Assembly: GCA_005888865.1 (NCBI GenBank)
Contig: VBCL01000200.1
Span: 1 to 5,933, forward strand
From: Betaproteobacteria bacterium
GTDB lineage: Bacteria; Pseudomonadota; Gammaproteobacteria; Burkholderiales; Casimicrobiaceae
Length of the DNA stretch: 5,933 bases
Direction of reading: 5' to 3'
Position numbers and translations under genes: made by a program. The notes below the pieces were generated by a model, which saw only the letters and a program-made list of their open reading frames with translations, was not told the DNA's origin and did not search any database. Of the stretch, positions 1 to 5,060 are shown piece by piece; the first letter of the stretch is position 1; every line of letters starts with the position of its first letter.

Positions 1-134
1 ACCTTGCCTTCCTTCTTGGCTCCGTCCAGGATCTTGGCGTAGTCGGCCGGATAGCCGGCGGGTACTTGCGCCTGGGCGATCGCGATGAGGGCGGTCGTGC
101 AGGCAAGGAGCAACGGAAGCTTGACGAATCGCAT
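1..134 (-). CDS. Exported solute-binding protein, N-terminal fragment (probable ABC transporter component)
   Basis: Only the first 44 codons are present; the gene continues beyond the left edge. The start is ATG at 134-132, with a strong Shine-Dalgarno GGAGGA (complement of 141-146) six bases upstream. The product opens with a classical Sec signal peptide: a basic n-region (MRFVK), a hydrophobic core at about residues 6-20, and a likely cleavage after Ala22 in the AQA motif. The visible mature part reads VPAGYPADYAKILDGAKKEG. This resembles the start of periplasmic type-1/type-2 extracellular solute-binding proteins, such as the Fe(III)-type ABC family, whose mature ends often contain a 'YA.ll.aAkkEGkv' stretch. 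The family call is inferred from this short stretch only and the ligand cannot be told. It lies 117 nt downstream of yceH on the same strand, so it may be read from that transcript or from its own promoter in the gap. Confidence 0.6.
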   Translation of the reverse strand, partial: MRFVKLPLLLACTTALIAIAQAQVPAGYPADYAKILDGAKKEGK

Positions 135-140
135 TCTGAC

Positions 141-146
141 TCCTCC
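141..146 (-). promoter_or_regulatory. Shine-Dalgarno site of the solute-binding protein gene
   Basis: The minus strand reads GGAGGA, six bases before the ATG at 134-132. It is a near-perfect anti-SD match and fixes the start of the truncated exported protein. It is also the strongest ribosome site in the window. Confidence 0.65.
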
Positions 147-243
147 AAGGACTTTCGCGGCGGCGATACCGGAAACGACTCTCCGGGGCTGCATCGGGAT
201 CAGTTTACACCGTTAGCAGGGGCAGGCACCCGCCAACCGAAGC

Positions 244-262
244 GCAACGGCCTACCCGTTGC
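244..262 (-). terminator. Stem-loop across the yceH stop codon (possible weak terminator)
   Basis: GCAACGG (244-250) and CCGTTGC (256-262) form a perfect 7-bp stem with a 5-nt loop. The yceH stop codon sits at the loop and stem junction (252-254). On the minus-strand transcript no run of U follows the stem, so it is not a textbook intrinsic terminator. It may be a 3' end stabiliser, a weak pause, or chance in GC-rich DNA. Confidence 0.25.
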
Positions 263-923
263 CTCCGGATTCCTGGCGCAGCGTCGCGACCTGGCGCTTG
301 AGCGCTTCGAGCTCGTCTTCGAGCCGACGCACGGACTCCTTCAACGCGGCAAGCTCGGTCGTTTCGACGACGCCGGCGACGGTCGACTGCGGTCCGACGG
401 AGGATGCGATCGCGATCGACGGAACACCCGAAAGCAGGTGCACCCATCGATTTTCACGCGCGCCGGACTGGCGCGGCAGCTCCGCGACGAGCGCGCCCGC
501 GTTGCGGCCGGCAAGCTCGTGCAGGAAACCCTCGACCGCCGAGCCGTCGGCAAACCGATGCAGCCGATCGCTGTTGATCCTGAGTTCGCCGACGGTTTGC
601 GGGCCACGCAGCATGAGTGTGGCCAGCAGCGCAACGGACTGCGAGGGCACGTCGAGCACGCGCTCGATGTTGTGCGCGTAGCGCATGACGCGTTCGCCGC
701 TCGATTCGACCACAAGCGACAGCGATCTCAGATGATCGATGGTCGCCCGCACGTCCGATTCCGTGACGCTCATCACCGGATCGCGGCTTGTTTTCTGGCT
801 GCAGCCCGCGGCAAGGGCGTTGAGCGTCAGCGGATACGTGTCGGGAACGGTACGCTGCTTTTCCACCAGCACGCCGAGCACGCGGGTCTCGAGCAATGAC
901 AACTCCGGCAGCTTGGGACTCAT
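252..923 (-). CDS. yceH: YceH-family (DUF480) protein
   Basis: This 223-residue protein matches the E. coli YceH family (about 215 aa) over its whole length. The hallmark N-terminal block spans about residues 11-51: LETRVLGVLVEKQ, then PDTYPLTLNAL, then a C-x-QKTSRDPVM stretch. A second block, LMLRGPQTVGELR, is at about 103-115, and RENRWVHLLSG closes the conserved part at about 156-166. The conserved region is a tandem winged-helix type fold, which suggests DNA or protein binding, but the function of the family is not established. A variable linker at about 167-186 leads to a charged heptad-like coiled coil at about 188-218, as in other members. The start ATG at 923-921 fits the family N-terminus; the SD is only a weak GGAG-like stretch. 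It lies 32 nt downstream of the PEBP gene on the same strand, so the two are probably cotranscribed. The protein appears complete and intact. Confidence 0.9.
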   Translation of the reverse strand: MSPKLPELSLLETRVLGVLVEKQRTVPDTYPLTLNALAAGCSQKTSRDPVMSVTESDVRATIDHLRSLSLVVESSGERVMRYAHNIERVLDVPSQSVALLATLMLRGPQTVGELRINSDRLHRFADGSAVEGFLHELAGRNAGALVAELPRQSGARENRWVHLLSGVPSIAIASSVGPQSTVAGVVETTELAALKESVRRLEDELEALKRQVATLRQESGGNG

Positions 924-955
924 CGTTCCCGTCCGCTCTCCGACGGCCGCCTCAC

Positions 956-1504
956 TTACCGCCCGTAGGTCGCGGTGAAGCTCGCCTTGGCGAGCTTGTT
1001 GGCGTTGAGCATAAAACCGACCAGCGCGCCGCTCGCCTCAGAGTCCGCGTCGATCTTGTCGACCTTGAGCGCGTACACCGTGAAGATGTAGCGATGCGGC
1101 TTGTCACCCTTCGGCGGACACGGGCCGCCGTAGCCGGGCTTGCCGAAATCGGTCCTCGACTGAACGGCACCCCTCGGCGTCTGGCCGCTCGCCGGATTGC
1201 CGACGCCGAGGTTCAGCGATGTCACATCAGCCGGGATGTTGAACATCACCCAATGCCACCAGCCGCTGCCGGTCGGTGCGTCGGGATCGTAGACCGTGAC
1301 CGCGAAGCTCTTGGTACCCGCCGGAGCGTTCTTCCACATCAAGGACGGCGAGACGTTGCCGCCCTCGCAGCCAAAGCCCTTGAACACCTGCGCCTCGGCG
1401 ATCTTCGCGCCGGGCTTGACCTCGAGGCTCTCCAGGGTGAACGTTCCTGCGGCGAACGCCGCAAGGGGCAGGGATGCGATGCACAACGCTGCGAGCAGCT
1501 TCAT
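956..1504 (-). CDS. Secreted YbhB/YbcL-type phosphatidylethanolamine-binding (PEBP/Raf kinase inhibitor-like) protein
   Basis: The 182-residue product begins with a Sec signal peptide (MKLLAALCIASLPLAAFA, probable cleavage near residue 18), so the mature protein should be periplasmic. The bacterial PEBP signatures are clear. The first ligand-pocket motif is DPDAPTGSGWWHW at 73-85. The second is GYGGPCPP at 124-131, followed by a conserved His at 137 in HRY. Cys46 (GFGCEGG) and Cys129 are the only mature cysteines and could form a disulfide after export. Bacterial family members are thought to bind small anionic or lipid ligands; no enzymatic role is established. The start ATG at 1504-1502 has AGGAG (complement of 1510-1514) five bases upstream, which supports it well. 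It is the first gene of a leftward set ending in yceH and perhaps the solute-binding protein. E. coli paralogues ybhB and ybcL cannot be told apart here, so no symbol is given. Confidence 0.92.
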   Translation of the reverse strand: MKLLAALCIASLPLAAFAAGTFTLESLEVKPGAKIAEAQVFKGFGCEGGNVSPSLMWKNAPAGTKSFAVTVYDPDAPTGSGWWHWVMFNIPADVTSLNLGVGNPASGQTPRGAVQSRTDFGKPGYGGPCPPKGDKPHRYIFTVYALKVDKIDADSEASGALVGFMLNANKLAKASFTATYGR

Positions 1505-1663
1505 CTGATCTCCTCTGGTCGAAGGCGTGCGACGCGACGCGTCGCCTGTCGCGCGGCGCCGCTGGGCAACGGCATAGGCACTCCGGGCCGATGCTGTTAT
1601 CGTACGGGCCGAAGCATTCTACCGCCAACACTCCTTCCGGGAGTCCCACCGGGCGATCCGATC
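1505..1663. promoter_or_regulatory. Divergent intergenic region holding promoters for the PEBP and NYN genes
   Basis: These 159 bases separate two genes transcribed away from each other, so at least one promoter in each direction is expected from the layout. I could not identify a convincing sigma70 pair. TGCTGTTAT at 1592-1600 resembles an extended -10 for the plus strand but lacks a -35 at the right distance. ACTCC (1630-1634) and GGAGT (1640-1644) form a small hairpin that contains the only SD-like GGGAG ahead of the NYN gene. Confidence 0.4.
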
Positions 1664-2485
1664 ATGGCCAACACGGCAGAAGTCACCAACATGGCGTTGT
1701 TCTGCGATTTCGAGAACGTCGCGCTTGGCGTGCAGGAGGCCAAGTACGAACGCTTCGACATCGCCAAGGTGCTCGAGCGCCTCTTGCTCAAGGGCAGCAT
1801 CGTGGTCAAGAAAGCCTACTGCGACTGGGAGCGGTACAAGATATTCAAGGCACCGATGCACGAAGCCTCCTTCGAGCTGATCGAGATCCCTCATGTCCGG
1901 CAGTCGGGCAAGAATTCGGCCGACATCCGCATGGTGGTCGATGCGCTCGATCTCTGCTACACCAAGGCCCACGTCGACACCTTCGTCATCATCAGCGGCG
2001 ATTCCGATTTCTCGCCGCTGGTCTCCAAGCTGCGCGAGAACAACAAGGTCGTGATCGGCGTCGGAGTCAAGAACTCGACCTCCGATCTCTTGATCGCGAA
2101 CTGCGACGAGTTCATCTTCTACGACGATCTGGTCCGCGAAAAGAAGAAGCCTGCCGCGAAGAGGCAGGCTGCCAAGCCGGCTTCGGCGGGCGAGGCGCAA
2201 CCCTCGGCCAGGAAGAGCGAGGACGAGCGGCGGCAGGAAGCGCTCGACCTCATCGCGACAACGGTCGAAGCGCTGGTGTCGGAGCGCGGCGCGGAAGAAA
2301 AGATCTGGGGCTCGATGATCAAGCAGGCGCTCAAGCGCCGCAAGCCCGGGTTCGCCGAGTCGTACTACGGCTTTCGCTCGTTCAACGGTCTGCTCGAAGA
2401 GGCGCAACGTCGCGGCACGCTCGTGCTCGAGCGCGACGAAAAATCGGGTGGCTATATCGTGCGTCCTCTGTCACACGACGAATGA
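1664..2485 (+). CDS. NYN-domain putative ribonuclease with C-terminal LOTUS/OST-HTH-like domain
   Basis: The 273-residue protein has two domains. Residues 11-157 form a NYN (LabA/DUF88, PIN-like) nuclease domain. It starts with ALFCDFENVA (Asp15, Asn18), continues with SADIRMVVDAL (Asp87, Asp93) and ends with VIISGDSDFSPLVSKLREN (Asp113, Asp115). These acidic residues are the expected metal-binding site, so catalytic competence is plausible. A Lys/Ala-rich linker (about 159-190) leads to a region at 191-267 with the pattern of an OST-HTH/LOTUS RNA-binding domain: a helical start, then a W-x-x-M-I-K-x-A-L-K-R-R-x-P-x-F segment, and a closing G-x-L-V-L-x-R-x-x-x-x-G-G-Y-x-V strand. The pairing suggests an RNA nuclease or RNA-binding regulator in the cytosol; the target is unknown. 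ATG1664 was chosen because the family N-terminus begins just after it; ATG1691 is an alternative. No good SD is present (a GGGAG lies about 20 nt upstream). The open frame extends far upstream, but that is an antisense shadow of the minus-strand genes. The stop codon lies within the left edge of a palindromic repeat. Confidence 0.88.
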   Translation: MANTAEVTNMALFCDFENVALGVQEAKYERFDIAKVLERLLLKGSIVVKKAYCDWERYKIFKAPMHEASFELIEIPHVRQSGKNSADIRMVVDALDLCYTKAHVDTFVIISGDSDFSPLVSKLRENNKVVIGVGVKNSTSDLLIANCDEFIFYDDLVREKKKPAAKRQAAKPASAGEAQPSARKSEDERRQEALDLIATTVEALVSERGAEEKIWGSMIKQALKRRKPGFAESYYGFRSFNGLLEEAQRRGTLVLERDEKSGGYIVRPLSHDE

Positions 2486-2586
2486 AATGAGGGTCAGATT
2501 CGAGTTTCAGTGCAGTTCCGCACACTCTGCCACCCGGCCGGTGAAAGTCGAGTCTGACCCTCTTTTCCGCTCTGACCCTCTTTTCC
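2484..2586. repeat. REP/MITE-like palindromic repeat with a duplicated right end
   Basis: An arm at 2484-2509 is complementary to 2542-2567 at 23 of 26 positions, separated by a 32-nt centre that holds a small GTGC/GCAC hairpin (2510-2513 with 2520-2523). The core of the arm is GAGGGTCAGA, with TCTGACCCTC on the other side. The right end is repeated: TCTGACCCTCTTTTCC occurs at 2553-2568 and again exactly at 2571-2586. From memory, GAGGGTCAGA/TCTGACCCTC motifs recur between genes of betaproteobacteria, often linked to RAYT (Y1 tyrosine) transposases; no such transposase lies in this window. A transcript would fold into a long stem followed by UUUU (2563-2566), so it could act as a terminator for the NYN gene. 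The unit overlaps the NYN stop codon and is read through by the cytochrome frame. Confidence 0.75.
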
Positions 2587-3401
2587 TCTGGGTCGGCGCC
2601 TTATTGCTTTGCGTATTCGCGCATGCCGCCCTGGCCGAACCGACCCTCACCGTCGCGGCGGGCGGACGCACGGCGATCTACACGCCGACTGGCCTCCTCG
2701 CGTGGCCCGCAGCCACCACGGTGACGATACCCGCGGACTTCGCCTACAAGCGCAGCATGACCTTCCGCGTCGTTCCGATGGCGACCCTGCTCGCAGGCAC
2801 GGCTGCGGACGAGAACGTCCGGATCGTCGCCGCTGATGGCTTCAAGACGACACTTCCGGCGGCGGCGCTGCTGGCGCGGGGCGCAGCCACGGCGTACCTC
2901 GCCATCGAGGCCGGTGATGCCGCCTGGCCGGCGTTGAAGGCGGGCGAGCCCGCCAGCGCGGGACCTTTCTATCTCGTGTGGTCGCGCCCCGAGCGGGTGG
3001 CGCTCGCGCGCGAGCAGTGGCCGTATCAGATCGTGCGCATCGAGACCATCGCGCCACCCGTCAGGCGCTTTCCGATGATCGCGCCTGCCGTCAGCGTCTC
3101 CGCGAACCACCCGATCCGGGCCGGCTTCGCGATATTCCAGAGACATTGCATCGCCTGTCATACGCTCAATGGCGGGGGCGATTCGACCGCCGGGCCGGAT
3201 CTCAACATCCCTTACAACCCGACCGAATACCTGCGCCCCGAGGCGCTGCGGCGGCTCATTCGCGATCCGCAGGCGTTGCATCGGTGGCCGGAAGGCAAGA
3301 TGCCAGCGTTCGATAGCAAGACACTGCCCGACCGGGATCTGGCCGAGCTTATTGCCTATCTTCGCCACATGGCCGATCGCAAAATTTCACCGCCCCGATA
3401 G
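2487..3401 (+). CDS. Secreted monohaem cytochrome c with N-terminal oxidoreductase-like domain; 5' end altered by a repeat
   Basis: Counting from ATG2487 the product is 304 residues. A hydrophobic signal core, LWVGALLLCVFAHAALA, spans residues 34-50 and ends in an ALA cleavage site, so the mature protein starts near Glu51 and is periplasmic. Residues about 51-195 form a domain ending in GPFYLVWSRPERVALAREQW and a V-R-I-E strand. This resembles the sulfite-oxidase/molybdopterin-binding fold family, but no cofactor cysteine is visible in this part. Residues about 205-300 are a class I cytochrome c domain: haem motif CIACH (221-225) and likely axial Met272 in EGKMPAF, followed by the usual C-terminal helix. 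It probably carries electrons for an unidentified periplasmic reaction. The start is uncertain. ATG2487 lies one base after the NYN stop (TGAAATGA, possible reinitiation), and GTG2541 is an alternative; neither has an SD. The first 33 residues are encoded by the repeat and contain SDPLFRSDPLF, which is unlike a normal signal-peptide n-region. Confidence 0.82.
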   Translation: MRVRFEFQCSSAHSATRPVKVESDPLFRSDPLFLWVGALLLCVFAHAALAEPTLTVAAGGRTAIYTPTGLLAWPAATTVTIPADFAYKRSMTFRVVPMATLLAGTAADENVRIVAADGFKTTLPAAALLARGAATAYLAIEAGDAAWPALKAGEPASAGPFYLVWSRPERVALAREQWPYQIVRIETIAPPVRRFPMIAPAVSVSANHPIRAGFAIFQRHCIACHTLNGGGDSTAGPDLNIPYNPTEYLRPEALRRLIRDPQALHRWPEGKMPAFDSKTLPDRDLAELIAYLRHMADRKISPPR

Positions 3402-3500
3402 CGGGGGCCGGTGGCAATTCGACCGGCATCGCGCGACAATAGACATTCTTCCGGGATTGACAGGGTTCCCCGCCGGCCCCAACTTGGCGGCAACCAACCC

Positions 3501-3504
3501 GGAG
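3501..3504 (+). promoter_or_regulatory. Shine-Dalgarno site that fixes the GTG start of the Memo gene
   Basis: GGAG lies seven bases before GTG3512 but nineteen before the next in-frame ATG (3524). The spacing selects the GTG as start. The ATG at 3505 is in another frame and is not used for this protein. Confidence 0.6.
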
Positions 3505-3511
3505 ATGGCGA

Positions 3512-4384
3512 GTGCAAAACGCAATGCGCGCAGTGCGGCCGGCCGCGGTAGCCGGCACGTTCTACCCGGGCACGCCCATAGTGCTCTCCGCGGCCGTGCA
3601 AGCCTTTCTTGCCGACGCCGGATCCATGCAGGAGACGCGCGACCCGCTGCCGAAGGCGCTCGTCGTCCCGCATGCCGGCTACGTCTATTCCGGGCCGGTG
3701 GCGGCTCCCGCGTACCGCCGCATTGCCGCGGGCCGCGCGAGCGTGCGCCGCGTTGTTCTGCTGGGTCCCGTTCATCGCGTTCCAATACGGGGACTCGCGC
3801 TCCCGGCGGCACAGGCGTTCGAAACACCGCTGGGGACGGTGGCGGTCGACGTCGACGCCGCGGCGCGGGCACTCGAGCTGCCGCAAGTCCGAGTGAGCGA
3901 CGCCGCGCACGCACTCGAACACTCGCTGGAGGTCCAGTTGCCCTTCCTCCAGACGGTGCTCGACGACTTCAAGATCGTTCCTTTCGCGGTGGGAGACGCG
4001 ACCGCCGAGGAGGTGAGCGAGGTGATCGACCATCTCTGGGGCGGCCCCGAGACGCTCATCGTGGTGAGCTCGGATCTCTCGCACTATCACCCGTACGCGG
4101 CAGCGCAGCAGATCGATCGGGGTACCGCAGCAGCGATCCTCGCGCTCGACGCTTCGATCGATCACGAACAGGCGTGCGGCGCGACTCCGATCAACGGCTT
4201 TGCGCTGTGCGCGCGGCGACGCCATCTCAAGCCGGAGCTTCTCGATCTGCGCAATTCCGGCGATACCGCAGGCGATAAGTCGCGTGTGGTCGGCTACGCC
4301 GCGTTCGCGTTCACCGATGACGCGCCTGGCGGGGCGCCGCAAGCCGTAGTAGAGCAAGCGCTGGAGCCGGCCGATGCGGGATGA
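3512..4384 (+). CDS. amrB: Memo-family protein, AmmeMemoRadiSam system protein B
   Basis: This 290-residue protein is homologous along its length to human MEMO1, whose fold is that of class III non-haem-iron extradiol dioxygenases. The presumed metal-site residues are kept: His54 in PHAGYVYSG (MEMO1 His49), His88 in LGPVHRVP (His81), His191 in SSDLSHYH, and Cys222 in ACGATPING (Cys244). The paired His that often follows the second ligand is Arg89 here. EHSLEVQLPFLQ (136-147) is another family block. The last 20 residues are a poorly conserved tail. It has no signal peptide, so it should be cytosolic. The reaction is not known; eukaryotic MEMO1 has been reported as an iron- or copper-binding redox-linked protein. 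The GTG start is supported by GGAG seven bases upstream. It begins the cassette 110 nt after the cytochrome gene and overlaps the AMMECR1 gene by 11 nt, which implies translational coupling. The symbol is a family-style label. Confidence 0.93.
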   Translation: MQNAMRAVRPAAVAGTFYPGTPIVLSAAVQAFLADAGSMQETRDPLPKALVVPHAGYVYSGPVAAPAYRRIAAGRASVRRVVLLGPVHRVPIRGLALPAAQAFETPLGTVAVDVDAAARALELPQVRVSDAAHALEHSLEVQLPFLQTVLDDFKIVPFAVGDATAEEVSEVIDHLWGGPETLIVVSSDLSHYHPYAAAQQIDRGTAAAILALDASIDHEQACGATPINGFALCARRRHLKPELLDLRNSGDTAGDKSRVVGYAAFAFTDDAPGGAPQAVVEQALEPADAG

Positions 4385-5060
4385 TCATCTCGGGCGAGTG
4401 CTCCTCGCCGTCGCGCGGCACGCCATCGCCGACGAGCTTCGACTCGCTGCAACGGTTCCGGCGACCGACGAAACATTGCGCCGCCCGGGCGCGACCTTCG
4501 TGACGCTGTTTTGCCACGACGAGCTGCGCGGCTGCATCGGTACGCTGAAGGCCGTGCGCGCGGTCGGCATCGACGTCCGCGAGAACGCTCTTGCCGCCGC
4601 ATTTCGCGATCCTCGGTTTCCCGGATTGATCGCCTCCGAATTCGAGGCGATCTCGATCGAAATCTCGCTGCTCTCTTCCCCGGAGCGTCTTCGCGTCGAT
4701 AGCGAAGCCGCCCTCTATTCGCAACTGCGGCCCGGCATCGACGGGGTGATGATCGAGCTCGACGATCGCCGTGCCACGTTTCTGCCGCAGGTCTGGGAAG
4801 CGCTCTCGGATCCGCATGCGTTCGTCGGCGCGCTCAAGGCCAAGGCGGGGCTGCCGCAGGATTTCTGGAGCCCGCGGCTCAACGTCTCGCGCTACCAGGT
4901 CACCAAATGGAGGGAGCGCGACCTCCAGCACGCAGGCGAGCTCATGAGCGCCGCCGAACCATACCACTGCGCGGGCGCCCCTGCCTCTGGGGGCAGCGCA
5001 GCGGCTCAGTTGGCAAATGAGTTGGTCAATGAGGCCGCAAGCGTGGGGGTCCTTCCATGA
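4374..5060 (+). CDS. amrA: AMMECR1-domain protein, AmmeMemoRadiSam system protein A, with a C-terminal extension
   Basis: The 228-residue product contains the AMMECR1 domain at about residues 5-187. The invariant LRGCIG motif is at 51-56, and the EISLLSSPERL segment and the TFLPQVW block follow in the usual order. The domain ends at FWSPRLNVSRYQVTKW. Human AMMECR1 is an intracellular protein of uncertain function, and the Cys in LRGCIG is thought to be functionally important; in prokaryotes the family travels with Memo and a radical SAM enzyme. The ATG at 4374 has GGAG (4363-4366) seven bases upstream, inside the Memo gene. Residues 191-228 form an Ala/Gly-rich tail not typical of the domain. 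It includes PYHCAGAP and a doubled L-x-N-E unit from a 12-bp tandem repeat (5009-5032). The stop overlaps the next gene's start as ATGA, which indicates coupled translation. The domain call is firm; the role of the tail is unknown. Confidence 0.92.
   Translation: MRDDHLGRVLLAVARHAIADELRLAATVPATDETLRRPGATFVTLFCHDELRGCIGTLKAVRAVGIDVRENALAAAFRDPRFPGLIASEFEAISIEISLLSSPERLRVDSEAALYSQLRPGIDGVMIELDDRRATFLPQVWEALSDPHAFVGALKAKAGLPQDFWSPRLNVSRYQVTKWRERDLQHAGELMSAAEPYHCAGAPASGGSAAAQLANELVNEAASVGVLP
5009..5032 (+). repeat. 12-bp tandem repeat in the AMMECR1 tail
   Basis: GTTGGCAAATGA (5009-5020) is followed directly by GTTGGTCAATGA (5021-5032), identical at 10 of 12 positions. The duplication is in frame and gives LANE then LVNE in the protein. 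It probably arose by local slippage. Confidence 0.6.

Noticed and set aside
202..207. TAAACT on the minus strand as a -10 for the solute-binding protein gene
   Set aside because: No matching -35 at standard spacing; the gene may be read from the yceH transcript instead.
1592..1600. Extended -10-like TGCTGTTAT before the NYN gene
   Set aside because: There is no -35-like hexamer 17 bases upstream, so it is too weak to list as a promoter by itself.
66..1663. Long plus-strand open frames opposite yceH and the PEBP gene, running into the NYN gene
   Set aside because: Their products are Arg/Gly/Asp-rich with no recognisable domain, and both lie antisense to well-matched genes. They are GC-rich shadow frames; only the part from 1664 is a real protein.
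3404..3480. Inverted repeat GGGGCCGG (3404-3411) and CCGGCCCC (3473-3480)
   Set aside because: Only 8 bp of pure G/C with a 61-nt loop; in DNA this GC-rich it is likely chance and no U-run follows.
3457..3486. Perfect TTGACA (3457-3462) upstream of the Memo gene
   Set aside because: No acceptable -10 lies 16-18 bases downstream (CAACTT at best), so it stays a possible but unsupported promoter for the cassette. A sigma54 reading of TGGCA at 3412-3416 also fails on spacing.
4991..5050. D-arm-like sequence GCGGCTCAGTTGGCAAATGA suggestive of a tRNA
   Set aside because: No T-arm GTTCGA-like segment, anticodon stem or matching acceptor stem follows, and the stretch is in the coding frame of the AMMECR1 tail.
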